Assembly: GCA_025359985.1 (NCBI GenBank)
Contig: JANYDB010000050.1
Location: forward strand, 1 to 32,128
Length of the DNA: 32,128 nucleotides
Source: Burkholderiales bacterium
GTDB lineage: Bacteria > Pseudomonadota > Gammaproteobacteria > Burkholderiales > Usitatibacteraceae
Direction: 5' to 3'
Numbering within the stretch: the first letter of the stretch is position 1; each line of letters begins with the position of its first letter. Positions 8,217 to 17,514 of the stretch are shown here, one piece after another. A model generated the notes under the pieces. It searched no databases. It was not told the origin of the DNA and saw nothing but the letters and a program-made list of their open reading frames with translations. The position numbers and the translations under genes are program-made.

Positions 8217-10376
8217 TTAATTCAACAACATTTGCTCCATAAATTTAATCTGCGCATAAAACAAAAAATCCTGATTCGATTTTTTAGCGAAGCCGTGGCC
8301 TTCATCATTCGCCATTAAAAACCATACTGGTACATTCTGTTTTTTGACCTTCTCAACAATCTGCAGCGCTTCGGTGTAAGGCACACGCGGATCGTTCCTG
8401 CCTTGCACCACGAACAACGGCTTGCGGATTTTTCCGGCGTTGGTCAGCGGCGAGATCGCGGCCAAAAATTTGCGCATGTCCGGATTACGTTCATCGCCAT
8501 ATTCTGCGCGACGTAAATCACGGCGGTAGCTTTCGGTGTTGGTCAAAAAAGTAACGAAATCCGAAATGCCCACCGTATCAATACTGGCCGCAATTTTAGC
8601 CGCGTAATGGGTGGCGACGGCCAGCGACATATAGCCGCCGTAACTGCCGCCCATGACCAAAATTTTATCGGCATCAAACTCAGGCTGCGATTTGATCCAT
8701 TCCAGCAATGCGCCGATGTCTTTTACGGAATCCTCACGCTTCATACCGTTATCCATCGCCAAAAAGGTTTTGCCAAAGCCGCTTGAGCCACGCACATTGG
8801 GATAAATAATAGCGAGGCCCATCTCATTGACCATATAGTTATTGCGCGCAATAAAACCGGGGTGCGCCTGACTTTCCGGTCCACCATGAATATTGATAAT
8901 CACAGGGCGTTTACCCGTGAATTTTTTCGCGTCGGGCAGATATAGAAAGCCTGAGATCATCAAACCATCAAATGATTTCCAGCGAATTAATTTAGGATCA
9001 ACAAAATCCAGCGGATTAATCCCCGGCATGGCGCCATTGGTCCAGCGCGTCATTTTTATCGTATCCAGATTGAAGGTATATACCTCGCCTGGTGAGCGCG
9101 CAGACGCTAAATTAAAAGCTAATTCGCTTTGCGTTTTTACTTCAGTAGCAGGTTTCTTTTCAATGTTGATTGCGCTTTTTTCGACAACAATTTTTTCGGC
9201 CGTACCTTCTACCGCGCCATCCTCTTCATTACCACCCGATTTCCAGCGTAACCCGGAAATTTCACCCGCCAGCAACGCGGGTCTCGGCAATTCTTTACCA
9301 CTGGCCAAATCGAGAAAACGCAATACGGAGGAGCCGTCTTCGTTGGTGGTAAACGCGATTCGATTGGCTTTGGATGAAATGGCGAAATCACTAACATCGT
9401 GTGGCAGGTGAGCTGTCAAGACGGCTTCTTTGCCAGTGACCAAATCAATATATACAAGATGACGAAACTCACTTCCCCTGTCAGAGGTGGTGTAAAACCC
9501 TTTACCGTCACGCGAAAAATGGGCGCTGGAATACGCGACAGGCGTATCACCCGCTTTGGGCTCGGGCGTCAAACGGTGTTTTTTCCCGGAAGCAATATCC
9601 ATGGTCCAGAGATGCGATTCGGCAGCAGAAATATATTCAAGATAGGCAAGCGCTTTATCGTTGCGCACAAACCGCACATTGGAAATTCGGCCACCTTCAA
9701 AGGTTGCAATAATTTTTGCGCTTTCAGGATTGAGCGGGTCGACTACATACAGCTTGGTCGTCGCCACACGCGCTACACTGTCATCCCCAGCTACACGAGT
9801 GGCAGGATTATTTTTATCAACTGTGACCGTGGTGAAAACAACGCGGTCACCCTGGCGGTTCCAGGCGGGTGCTGACGCTCTTTCTTCAACTGGAGAAATC
9901 GCGGTAATGACATGGCTCATATTTTTGCCACTACTTATGCCGACAGAATGACCCGCCAGATCGAGACGATATATACGAAATATTTCATCCCCATCTGTGG
10001 CTTTTTCAAATAGTAAATATTCGCCTTTTTTGGGTTGAAAGGTGGCGCCTGACACCGCATCCGGGAAATCAGTCAGCGGCTCAGGCTTGGCCCCGGGCGA
10101 TTTAACGATTTGCAATTGCTGCGTGTTATCGAGGCGGCTCCGAATCAACACGCTGCCATCTTTGGGATGCCAAGCGACGATGGAGGAAGCTTTAAACTCT
10201 GTATAAGCCTCAACTTTTTTGACCAGCTCAATCGAAATCGGCGGGATGTTTTCAATCACCAGATTACTGGCGGGCGTAATGTATTGAGCGCTTGTACCGA
10301 TCGGCAGCGCCATCAACCATGCTGCACAAAACACATAAAATAATAGGCGAGCTGCAATATTGAAAGATGTGTTCAT
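8217..10376 (-). CDS. S9-family exported serine peptidase (dipeptidyl/acylaminoacyl peptidase-like)
   Basis: A protein of about 719 residues when started at the ATG at 10376; a GTG two codons upstream (10382) is the alternative. A signal peptide (LLFYVFCAAWLMALPIGTSAQ) points to export. The N-terminal part shows beta-propeller strands with TolB-like repeats (IVAWHPKDGSVLIRSR, APAWNRQGDRVVFTT, AHFSRDGKGFYTTSDRG). The C-terminal hydrolase domain has INIHGGP, the nucleophile Ser578 in GGSYGGYMSLA, Asp662 in GRNDPRVP and His694 in NDEGHGFAKK. It differs clearly from the convergent S9 peptidase next door, so the pair is not a recent duplication. It is the last gene of a minus-strand run that includes a sulfurtransferase, an EamA permease and a Rieske oxygenase. 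Confidence 0.9.
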   Translation of the reverse strand: MNTSFNIAARLLFYVFCAAWLMALPIGTSAQYITPASNLVIENIPPISIELVKKVEAYTEFKASSIVAWHPKDGSVLIRSRLDNTQQLQIVKSPGAKPEPLTDFPDAVSGATFQPKKGEYLLFEKATDGDEIFRIYRLDLAGHSVGISSGKNMSHVITAISPVEERASAPAWNRQGDRVVFTTVTVDKNNPATRVAGDDSVARVATTKLYVVDPLNPESAKIIATFEGGRISNVRFVRNDKALAYLEYISAAESHLWTMDIASGKKHRLTPEPKAGDTPVAYSSAHFSRDGKGFYTTSDRGSEFRHLVYIDLVTGKEAVLTAHLPHDVSDFAISSKANRIAFTTNEDGSSVLRFLDLASGKELPRPALLAGEISGLRWKSGGNEEDGAVEGTAEKIVVEKSAINIEKKPATEVKTQSELAFNLASARSPGEVYTFNLDTIKMTRWTNGAMPGINPLDFVDPKLIRWKSFDGLMISGFLYLPDAKKFTGKRPVIINIHGGPESQAHPGFIARNNYMVNEMGLAIIYPNVRGSSGFGKTFLAMDNGMKREDSVKDIGALLEWIKSQPEFDADKILVMGGSYGGYMSLAVATHYAAKIAASIDTVGISDFVTFLTNTESYRRDLRRAEYGDERNPDMRKFLAAISPLTNAGKIRKPLFVVQGRNDPRVPYTEALQIVEKVKKQNVPVWFLMANDEGHGFAKKSNQDFLFYAQIKFMEQMLLN

Positions 10377-10447
10377 GTCCACTTTCTTGATCCATAAAAG
10401 TCTATGCTATTTGTGCGCGGTCACGGACGCGCGTGGTACGTACCTGT

Positions 10448-11338
10448 TTATGGTTCGCTGCCTGTTGCAACCGGCCTGGCAGGATCACTCACCCATTCGC
10501 TCCATGAGCCTGCATATAATTGAGAGCCTTTTAATCCTGCGTATTCCATGGCGAAAATATTGGCGCAGGCGGTAACACCGGAGCCGCATTGATGCACAAC
10601 CCGCCTCGCTGGTGTGGCACCTAATGTCTGGCTGAAAGATGCATGCAAATCATCCACGGATCGCAGCGTTAAATCTGGATTCAAATTTTCTTTATAAAAC
10701 CGGTTGTACGCGCCAGGAATATGGCCGGCAACCGGGTCAATCGGCTCCACTTCGCCGCGATAGCGCTCAGCGGCACGTGCATCGATCAACAGCATGGCGG
10801 TGGTATCGCCCAGACGCGATTTAACTTCGTCAGCACTCACCACCATGAGCGGATCAGCATGCCCTTGCAGCGGCGCGGACTGGGGTATGCCGTCATGGGT
10901 GCGGATGTGGATATGCATGGGAACGGGCGCCTCGCGCGACAGCGTGCGTACTTCTGCAATCCATTTGGGGATACCCCCATCCAGCAGCAAAACAGAAGGT
11001 AGCCCAATCCATCGCGCGAGCCACCACAGTCGCGACGCAAACTGCCCGCCAACATCGTCATAAGCCACAATAGTCGACGTATTAATTACACCATGACGTG
11101 CTAAAAACGCGGTAAACGCAGCGGGCGAAGGCAGTGGATGGCGGCCATTGATGCCGGTTTTTTCCCCGGACAAATCAATATCCAGATTAGCTAAATACGC
11201 ACCTGGAATATGGCCTTCACGGTAAACATGCTCGCCTTTGCCGGCGTCGTTCAGATCATGACGACAGTCGAAAATGATCCAGTCAGGATCCGTCAGGTGT
11301 TGCGCCAGCTGTGCAGTTGAAATCAGCATCGTCGTCAT
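10448..11338 (-). CDS. 3-mercaptopyruvate/thiosulfate sulfurtransferase (two-domain rhodanese)
   Basis: A 296-residue protein with two rhodanese domains. The first, inactive one covers about residues 5-135 (IIFDCRHDLNDAGKGEHVYREGHIPGA) and the second about 165-285 (LLIDARAAERYRGEVEPIDPVAGHIPGAYN). The catalytic cysteine is C251 in the loop CGSGVTAC, the motif of SseA-type mercaptopyruvate sulfurtransferases rather than classical thiosulfate rhodanese. The enzyme moves sulfur from mercaptopyruvate to thiols or cyanide. It lies 42 bp after the EamA permease gene on the same strand. The physiological acceptor is not clear from the sequence. Confidence 0.88.
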   Translation of the reverse strand: MTTMLISTAQLAQHLTDPDWIIFDCRHDLNDAGKGEHVYREGHIPGAYLANLDIDLSGEKTGINGRHPLPSPAAFTAFLARHGVINTSTIVAYDDVGGQFASRLWWLARWIGLPSVLLLDGGIPKWIAEVRTLSREAPVPMHIHIRTHDGIPQSAPLQGHADPLMVVSADEVKSRLGDTTAMLLIDARAAERYRGEVEPIDPVAGHIPGAYNRFYKENLNPDLTLRSVDDLHASFSQTLGATPARRVVHQCGSGVTACANIFAMEYAGLKGSQLYAGSWSEWVSDPARPVATGSEP

Positions 11339-11380
11339 CTTGATCAGAAAGCCTTATAAAAAGTAACCTGGATTATCACG

Positions 11381-12250
11381 CTAAACATCTTCGGTGACGG
11401 TCGCGGCCAATTTTTTATCTGCCCGCTTGGCCAGAAAGCCGCTAACGACAATAATCGCCATGCCAAGCCAGGCAATCGGCGGCAACACCTCATCAAAAAA
11501 GACAATGCCTGCCAGCGATGCAAAAATAATGGTGGAATAGGCAAACGCACCGACCACCAGCATATTACCGCTATGATAAGCCCGCGTCATGGTGAGCTGT
11601 GCCACCGTGGCCGCCAGCCCAAGGGCCAGCAAATACGCGGCGTTCAGTGCATTCATCGGATGAAAATCATGCACCGTCAGCGCCTGGAAAAACGCCGAGC
11701 CAACGCTGCCGATGACGGCAAAATAAAACACCACACGCCATTCCGGCTCGCCTGCTTCACCCAGTTTTTTGACATTCACATAAGCGCACGCTGCAAAAAA
11801 GCCGGAGGCCAGACCAATAAAGCCTGCATACGCCTGCTGCCCTTCAAATGTTGGTCGCAGCAATAATGCGACCCCCACAAAACCCAACAAAATGGCGAAT
11901 ACCAGCCTGGGCCGAAATTTTTGTTTCAGCAAAATCGTGGAGAGAATGGTGAGGAAAATGGGTGAGGTGTAATTCAGGGTGATGGCAGTTGCCAGCGGCA
12001 GTTTGGTGATCGCGTAAAAATAGCCAATAAGTGAAATAGTGCCGGTCACACCTCGCCAAAAATGGCTGCGCCAGAACGGCGTCCTGATTGATTTGCGTTT
12101 GATCAGCACAAACCCGCCGATGGTAACGAAAGCAATTAGCGATCGATACAGCGACAGTTCAGCCCCGGTGAAATAAGGCGCTAAAAATTTTGCGAAGACA
12201 CCCATGGTGGCGAACAGCGCGCCCGCGACCAACATCCATGATGAGGTCAT
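11381..12250 (-). CDS. EamA/DMT-superfamily permease
   Basis: A 289-residue membrane protein of about ten helices arranged as two EamA repeats. The first repeat spans about residues 1-135 (TSSWMLVAGALFATMGVFAKFL, RGVTGTISLIGYFYAITKLPLATAITLNYTSPIFLTIL) and the second about 145-280 (YAGFIGLASGFFAACAYVNVKKL, SGNMLVVGAFAYSTIIFASLAGIVFFDEVLPPIAWLGMAIIVVSG). The drug/metabolite transporter superfamily exports or imports small metabolites; the substrate is unknown. It starts 19 bp after the Rieske oxygenase gene and is very likely cotranscribed with it. Confidence 0.88.
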   Translation of the reverse strand: MTSSWMLVAGALFATMGVFAKFLAPYFTGAELSLYRSLIAFVTIGGFVLIKRKSIRTPFWRSHFWRGVTGTISLIGYFYAITKLPLATAITLNYTSPIFLTILSTILLKQKFRPRLVFAILLGFVGVALLLRPTFEGQQAYAGFIGLASGFFAACAYVNVKKLGEAGEPEWRVVFYFAVIGSVGSAFFQALTVHDFHPMNALNAAYLLALGLAATVAQLTMTRAYHSGNMLVVGAFAYSTIIFASLAGIVFFDEVLPPIAWLGMAIIVVSGFLAKRADKKLAATVTEDV

Positions 12251-12269
12251 GCCGACTCAACACCAAACA

Positions 12270-13382
12270 TCAAACATGCTCTTGATCAATTTCGCGTCGG
12301 ATAAATTCATGAAAATGCACCAGGCCATCTTCCATCGGACTTTGATAAGGCCCCTGCTCGTCGCGACCTTCGCGCCACAGCAGCTTGCGGCCATCATTCA
12401 TGCGCTGACAAATATCTTCATCTTCCACCGCTGTTTCGTCATAGGCGTGTTGATTCGCGGCGATAAATTCGGGCTCGAAATGTTGAATCTCTTCCGGATA
12501 ATAAAACTCGACAATATTGGTACAAGCTTCCGGCCCGCGCGGCACGATGGTGGAAATGACCAACACATGCGGATACCACTCGACCATGATGTTGGGATAG
12601 TAGGTTAGCCAGATCGCGCCTTGCACCGGCACTTCGCCGCCGCGAAAATTCATCACGGATTCATGCCACTTTTTGTACACATCTGAACCAGGGCGTTGCA
12701 ATGCCTTATGCACGCCGACAGTCTGCACGCTATACCAGTCGCCGAACTCCCAATTGAGATTTTCACAATCCACAAATTGACCCAAGCCGGGATGGAACGG
12801 GCCCACATGATAATCTTCCAGATAAACTTCAATGAAGGTTTTCCAATTGAAATTATATTCAGTGACTTCGACTTTATTCAGTACATAGCCTGCAAAATCC
12901 AAATCTTTGGCGCAGCCTAATTTAGCTAAGTCGCTTGCAATATCGCGCGGCCCTTGGAACAACATACCGTGCCATTCCTGCAATTTTTTTTGTGGCAGAT
13001 TGAGGCACGGCTGCTCAGCGAAATGCGGCGCGCCCAGAAGTTGGCCGGTGCCGTCATAGGTCCAGCGATGCAGCGGGCAAACAATATTGCCGCTGGGCAA
13101 ATTACCGGCCCCTTTAAGCATCACCGCCTGGCGATGGCGGCAAACATTCGAAACCAGATCAATGCCTGAATGGTTATTCACTAACGACCAGGCGCCGTCC
13201 GTCATTTCCAGTACGCGGTAGTCGTTCAGGCCGGGCACCATCAACTGATGGCCGACGTAGCCGGGCCCGCGCTTGAAGAAAACCTCAAACTCACGCTGAT
13301 AAATAGCAGGATCAAAATACCAACTCACAGGGAGCTGGGTTGCGACGGGTTGCAGTTCCCGTAGCCCGAGCAGTTTGGACAT
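12270..13382 (-). CDS. Rieske non-heme iron oxygenase, alpha subunit
   Basis: A 370-residue aromatic-ring-hydroxylating-type oxygenase subunit. The Rieske [2Fe-2S] ligands are C81 and H83 (NVCRHRQ) and C102 and H105 (IVCPLHRWTYDGTGQLLGAP). The mononuclear iron site shows H192 and H197 in EVYLEDYHVGPFHPGLG, with acidic residues 189-190 as the usual bridge. The family uses O2 and electrons from a reductase to hydroxylate or demethylate small molecules; this branch resembles choline/carnitine-type monooxygenases in layout, but the substrate is unknown. No reductase, ferredoxin or beta subunit is nearby. The start at 13382 was chosen because GGAGG sits about 8 nt upstream; an in-frame extension to 13463 lacks such a site. 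Confidence 0.9.
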   Translation of the reverse strand: MSKLLGLRELQPVATQLPVSWYFDPAIYQREFEVFFKRGPGYVGHQLMVPGLNDYRVLEMTDGAWSLVNNHSGIDLVSNVCRHRQAVMLKGAGNLPSGNIVCPLHRWTYDGTGQLLGAPHFAEQPCLNLPQKKLQEWHGMLFQGPRDIASDLAKLGCAKDLDFAGYVLNKVEVTEYNFNWKTFIEVYLEDYHVGPFHPGLGQFVDCENLNWEFGDWYSVQTVGVHKALQRPGSDVYKKWHESVMNFRGGEVPVQGAIWLTYYPNIMVEWYPHVLVISTIVPRGPEACTNIVEFYYPEEIQHFEPEFIAANQHAYDETAVEDEDICQRMNDGRKLLWREGRDEQGPYQSPMEDGLVHFHEFIRREIDQEHV

Positions 13383-13772
13383 AGTCCTTACCTCCAATTT
13401 CTCGCAATAAATTTCTTGTTTCAGCAAGAAATGACGACGAGACAACCAAAGTAAAAACAACACCTGGGCGATCGAGGAAACCAGCTTTTAACTCTGCTTA
13501 CTCCGTCCCGTATGAATGTGTCGAAAACGATTATTGATGACAGCTTTTTTGCAGATTTTTAACCAAAATCGACACCCGAAATGGAGCGAGGATTCTGCCC
13601 CACGGGGCTCGAAAAGGCAAGGCTTTTAGTGCTTTTTACCGTCCATATTGACCTTTATCACTCGTCGCAAGCAGGTGGCTTGAGTTACGCCCAAGATGCG
13701 CGTCAGTTGTACTAGGGAGGCTTGATTCGGTTATCATTTCAGCCTGCTCTTTTTATGAATCCGCACTTTCTC
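13383..13772. other. Divergent intergenic region, no gene recognised
   Basis: About 390 bp between the Rieske oxygenase start (minus) and the chosen xseB start (plus). It must carry promoters for both directions. I see a widely spaced inverted repeat, GTGTCGA at 13518-13524 and TCGACAC at 13569-13575, and a tiny GCCCC/GGGGC hairpin at 13597-13608. No RNA gene or convincing protein is visible. Confidence 0.45.
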
Positions 13773-13997
13773 ATGGCCAAAACTGCTATTGCTGAACCCA
13801 AGAATTTTGAAGCCGCTATTGCCGAGCTGGATTTGCTCGTTGAAAAAATGGAAAACGGCGAATTGGCACTCGAAGAATCGCTCTCAGCCTATCAACGTGG
13901 CACCGTGTTGCTAAAATACTGCGAACACGTTTTGGCAGACGCTCAACAACGCATCCAGGTGCTTGAAGGCGATGCGCTTAAAGACCTTAAGCTTTAG
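13773..13997 (+). CDS. xseB: Exodeoxyribonuclease VII small subunit
   Basis: A protein of about 74 residues, the small subunit that pairs with XseA to degrade single-stranded DNA. The core FEAAIAELDLLVEKMENGELALEESLSAYQRGTVLLKYCEHVLADAQQRIQVLEG is the complete XseB helical hairpin, with the conserved 'LE..V..ME.GEL.LEESL..Y.RG' pattern. The ATG at 13773 (MAKTAIAEPK) fits the usual betaproteobacterial N-terminus; upstream in-frame starts at 13755 (ATG) or 13722 (TTG) would add atypical residues. No strong ribosome-binding site marks any of them. It heads the xseB-ispA-dxs cluster, a common proteobacterial arrangement. Confidence 0.88.
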   Translation: MAKTAIAEPKNFEAAIAELDLLVEKMENGELALEESLSAYQRGTVLLKYCEHVLADAQQRIQVLEGDALKDLKL

Positions 13998-14120
13998 GCG
14001 CTTACACACCAGCCGCTGATTTTCAGCTCTCAGCCATGCTTTGTATTTACCGTCATGTAGCTAGCGTTTTGCACTGCGTCTCATCCTTTAAACACCATGG
14101 CATCAAGGATATTATTTACC

Positions 14121-15011
14121 ATGACTGATTTTCAAGACTGGGCGCGGCTGGTCGCAATTACAATGGAGCAGACACTTTCAAGTCTGCTGCCGACGTCCGG
14201 CTCTAACCCGCAGCGTTTGCACGATGCGATGCGCTACGCGACCTTGGGTGGCGGCAAACGGGTGCGTCCGATGCTGACATTTGCAGCGGGCCTCGTAGCG
14301 GATGCCGATATAGACCGCATAAAGGTGGCATCTGCGGCCGTTGAAATGATTCATGCCTACTCATTAATTCACGATGATTTGCCCTGTATGGATGATGATG
14401 TGTTGCGCCGGGGACGGCCCACCTGCCATATTGAGTTTGATGAAGCCACTGCATTATTGGCGGGAGATTCTCTACAGGCCTTGGCATTTGAGCTAGTAAG
14501 CACTCATAAATTATCTGATTCTGCAGCCGCCCAGCTTAAAATGATTCAGATTTTCACGCGCGCCTGCGGCTCGCATGGCATGGCAGGCGGACAGGCAATT
14601 GACTTGGCGAATGTTGGAATCGCGATCACCCTGCCTGAGCTGGAATTTATGCACATGCAAAAGACCGGGGCTTTGATCCGCGCCGCTGTGTTGTTAGGTG
14701 CCCAATGTGGCCAGCCGCTCAATGAGCAGGCCATGCAACACCTGGATCGCTATGCCAAATGTATTGGCTTGGCTTTTCAGGTAGTAGACGACGTGCTCGA
14801 TTGCGAGTCTAATACTGAGAAATTAGGGAAAACGGTTGGCAAAGATCAGGACGCCAACAAGCCGACTTATGTCAGTTTGATGGGCCTGGCGCCCGCCAAA
14901 CAATTTGCAAATGATTTATTGAACGATGCGCTTGATTCACTGAACAGTTTTGATGCCAAAGCTGACCGCTTGCGCCAGTTGGCTGAATTTATAGTGAGCC
15001 GAGAACATTAA
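14121..15011 (+). CDS. ispA: Farnesyl diphosphate synthase (polyprenyl synthetase)
   Basis: A protein of about 296 residues that condenses dimethylallyl/geranyl diphosphate with isopentenyl diphosphate. Both aspartate-rich magnesium sites are present: the first, DDLPCMDDD at residues 85-93, has the two-residue insertion typical of bacterial type II farnesyl diphosphate synthases, and the second is DDVLD at 223-227. GGGKRVRPMLTF (substrate binding) and GGQAIDL are also conserved. The ATG at 14121 (MTDFQDWARL) has AAGGA upstream; an ATG at 14097 would add eight residues. Gene order with xseB and dxs supports a role in the MEP isoprenoid pathway. Confidence 0.93.
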   Translation: MTDFQDWARLVAITMEQTLSSLLPTSGSNPQRLHDAMRYATLGGGKRVRPMLTFAAGLVADADIDRIKVASAAVEMIHAYSLIHDDLPCMDDDVLRRGRPTCHIEFDEATALLAGDSLQALAFELVSTHKLSDSAAAQLKMIQIFTRACGSHGMAGGQAIDLANVGIAITLPELEFMHMQKTGALIRAAVLLGAQCGQPLNEQAMQHLDRYAKCIGLAFQVVDDVLDCESNTEKLGKTVGKDQDANKPTYVSLMGLAPAKQFANDLLNDALDSLNSFDAKADRLRQLAEFIVSREH

Positions 15012-15083
15012 TCACTGATCGACGGTTCGATTTTTTTACATTTTTTTGTCTTTGACTGGCCGACTTGCCCTCAATATTTGACC

Positions 15084-17027
15084 ATGACCACATCACCATT
15101 AAATTCTACTTATCCGTTGCTCGACACCATTAACGACCCAGCCGACCTGCGCAAACTGGATCGGCGTGATTTACCGATGCTGGCCAAGGAATTGCGCAAC
15201 TATATTGTCGAGGCAGTGGCAACCACCGGCGGGCATTTTTCCTCCAACTTAGGCACGGTTGAGCTGACCATCGCGCTGCACTATGTATTTAATACTCCTG
15301 AAGATCGACTGGTATGGGATGTGGGCCATCAAACCTATGGGCATAAAATCCTGACCGGGCGTAAGACGGGCATGTCCAAGCTGCGGCAAAAAGGCGGCAT
15401 CGCCGGTTTTCCGCGCCGCGAAGAAAGTATTTACGACACCTTTGGCACCGCTCACTCATCCACTTCCATTTCCGCCGCGCTCGGCATGGCCGTGGCCTCG
15501 CGGCTGTCCGGCTGCCCTCGTAAAGCAGTCGCTATTATTGGTGATGGCGCGATTACCGGTGGCATGGCGTTTGAGGCGATGAACAATGTGGGCCGTGAAA
15601 ATATCATTGTTATTCTCAACGACAACGATATGTCGATTTCAGAATCAATCGGCGCGTTGAATAATTATTTTGCGAAACTGATGTCTGGCCGTTTTTATGC
15701 AACCACCAAAAAAACCGCCGAGCGAATTTTATCCGCAACCCCCACCTTCAAAGAAATCGCGAAGCGCGTTGAAGAGCACGCCAAAGGCATGATTTCGCCT
15801 TCGATCATGTTTGAAGAATTTGGCTTTAATTATGTCGGCCCTATCGATGGACACAACGTCGATGTGCTGGTGGATACACTCAGCAACATTCGCAAACTTG
15901 ATGGCCCGCAGTTTCTCCATGTCGTCACCAAAAAAGGCCAGGGCTACAAACTAGCTGAAGATGACCCGATCCAATATCACGCCGCTGCGGGCCGTTTTGA
16001 TCCCAAAATCGGTTTTGTAAAAGCCGCGTCTGCACCCGATGCGAAACCAAAGCCCAGCTACACACAGATTTTTGGTGACTGGCTGTGCGACATGGCGGCC
16101 GCCGATAAGCGCCTCGTTGGCATCACGCCCGCAATGCGCGAAGGCTCTGGCATGGTGAAATTCTCGCAGATGTTTCCGGATCGTTATTTTGATGTCGCCA
16201 TCGCCGAGCAGCACGCCGTGACCTTCGCCGCAGGCTTGGCCGCTGACGGTATCAAACCAGTGCTGGCCATTTATTCCACCTTCTTGCAACGCGGCTACGA
16301 CCAATTGATCCACGACGTCGCGATTCAAAATTTGCCGGTGGTGTTCGCGTTGGATCGCGGTGGCTTGGTAGGTGCAGATGGCCCCACCCACCATGGCGCG
16401 TTTGATATTTCATATCTGCGCTGTATTCCAAATATGACGGTGATGACGCCTTCCAACGAAGATGAATGTCGGCAAATGCTTTATACCGCGTTCTGCACCG
16501 ATTCACCCACTGCTGTGCGCTATCCCCGTGGCACCGGCCCGGGCGTAGTGCTGCAAAAAGAAATGACGGCGTTGCCGATTGGTAAAGGGCTGGTGGTGCG
16601 CGAGATCAAAGGATTTGAATCCGCGATGAAAAAAAATCGCATCGCCATTTTGGCTTTCGGCTCCATGGTGAAGCCTACCACCGATGCGGGCGATGAGCTG
16701 AACGCCACGGTAGCCAATATGCGCTTCGTCAAGCCGATTGATAAAGAGCTTATTTTCAAGCTCGCCACCACGCATGACTACTTGGTCACCGTGGAAGAAA
16801 ACGTGATCATGGGCGGCGCAGGCAGTGCGGTGCTTGAATCCCTGCAAGCGCAAGGCTTGAATCTGCCGGTGCTGCAATTGGGCTTGCCCGATATATTTGT
16901 GGAGCATGGTGATCCATCCGTATTGCTTGCTGACTGCGGTTTAAACAAGGACGGCGTAATCAAATCTGTTCGTGACTGGCTAGCGCGTGAAGAAAGCAAA
17001 CAGCCTGCCCAAAAAACCGCCAGTTAA
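15084..17027 (+). CDS. dxs: 1-deoxy-D-xylulose-5-phosphate synthase
   Basis: A 647-residue thiamine-diphosphate enzyme that joins pyruvate and glyceraldehyde-3-phosphate in the first step of the MEP pathway. Visible family features are [38 protein letters not shown], the thiamine-diphosphate/metal motif [16 protein letters not shown] (Asp154), [18 protein letters not shown], the catalytic glutamate region [18 protein letters not shown], and [19 protein letters not shown]. The length is as expected. ATG at 15084 was chosen over a TTG two codons upstream. It lies 72 bp after ispA, which uses the downstream products of the same pathway. Confidence 0.96.
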   Translation: MTTSPLNSTYPLLDTINDPADLRKLDRRDLPMLAKELRNYIVEAVATTGGHFSSNLGTVELTIALHYVFNTPEDRLVWDVGHQTYGHKILTGRKTGMSKLRQKGGIAGFPRREESIYDTFGTAHSSTSISAALGMAVASRLSGCPRKAVAIIGDGAITGGMAFEAMNNVGRENIIVILNDNDMSISESIGALNNYFAKLMSGRFYATTKKTAERILSATPTFKEIAKRVEEHAKGMISPSIMFEEFGFNYVGPIDGHNVDVLVDTLSNIRKLDGPQFLHVVTKKGQGYKLAEDDPIQYHAAAGRFDPKIGFVKAASAPDAKPKPSYTQIFGDWLCDMAAADKRLVGITPAMREGSGMVKFSQMFPDRYFDVAIAEQHAVTFAAGLAADGIKPVLAIYSTFLQRGYDQLIHDVAIQNLPVVFALDRGGLVGADGPTHHGAFDISYLRCIPNMTVMTPSNEDECRQMLYTAFCTDSPTAVRYPRGTGPGVVLQKEMTALPIGKGLVVREIKGFESAMKKNRIAILAFGSMVKPTTDAGDELNATVANMRFVKPIDKELIFKLATTHDYLVTVEENVIMGGAGSAVLESLQAQGLNLPVLQLGLPDIFVEHGDPSVLLADCGLNKDGVIKSVRDWLAREESKQPAQKTAS

Positions 17028-17049
17028 TTTAATCATTGATAAAACAATA

Positions 17050-17385
17050 ATGAAAAAAATAATCTCTTTCACGATCAGCACAGCTTGTCTGGTTTTTGTC
17101 TGCAACGCACCTGCGCAAGATTCCAAGCTCACCGCAGCCCCGCCCGCTATGACCACGGCAGCGGCCAACTTACCCAAACACAGTTGCACCCAACCTGAAC
17201 CCATCAGCAAATTAGCCAGCGACCGGCAACAAAAACAGTTCACAAAAGAAGTGAATACCTATCGCGATTGCTTGGTGGGCTATGAAAAAGAAATGCGGGC
17301 GCGCGCCATCCAGAATCGTGACGCCGCTAACGCAGCCGTGCAGGAATTCAATGATTTCGCAAACTCGTTAATGCCAAAAAAATAA
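17050..17385 (+). CDS. Small exported hypothetical protein
   Basis: A 111-residue protein that I do not recognise. The first 23 residues are a clear signal peptide (MKKIISFTISTACLVFVCNAPAQ). The mature part is alanine- and proline-rich at first, then a helix-prone, charged region (EVNTYRDCLVGYEKEMRARAIQNRDAANAAVQEFNDFANSLM). It has one cysteine in HSCTQ and another in YRDCLVG that could pair as a disulfide in the periplasm. An in-frame start at 16987 lies inside dxs and is unlikely. It ends just before a strong terminator, so it may be the last gene transcribed with dxs. Confidence 0.7.
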   Translation: MKKIISFTISTACLVFVCNAPAQDSKLTAAPPAMTTAAANLPKHSCTQPEPISKLASDRQQKQFTKEVNTYRDCLVGYEKEMRARAIQNRDAANAAVQEFNDFANSLMPKK

Positions 17386-17420
17386 ACAAAAGCCTTCGGT
17401 TTCTTCATCAACCTCCTTAC

Positions 17421-17446
17421 AAAAAGCCGCTTCACGCGGCTTTTTT
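17421..17446 (+). terminator. Rho-independent terminator after the isoprenoid cluster
   Basis: Inverted repeat AAAAAGCCGC, loop TTCAC, GCGGCTTTTTT. It lies between the small exported gene and the convergent GST gene, and the A-run/T-run symmetry allows use from both sides. Confidence 0.9.
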
Positions 17447-17514
17447 GCGTGGCTAGTATCCACACTAAGCTTGTGATGAACGATACTGACGTGAGCCCAA
17501 CCCAATAAATGTCA

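Noticed and set aside
9399-9875. Long plus-strand open frame within the minus-strand S9 peptidase
   Set aside because: It is a shadow of a complete gene with intact catalytic motifs on the other strand, and resembles nothing.
13383-13463. N-terminal extension of the Rieske oxygenase (MLFLLWLSRRHFLLKQ) as a signal or membrane anchor
   Set aside because: The ATG at 13382 has a strong GGAGG and starts right at the conserved part; the extension has no supporting ribosome-binding site and covers the expected untranslated leader.
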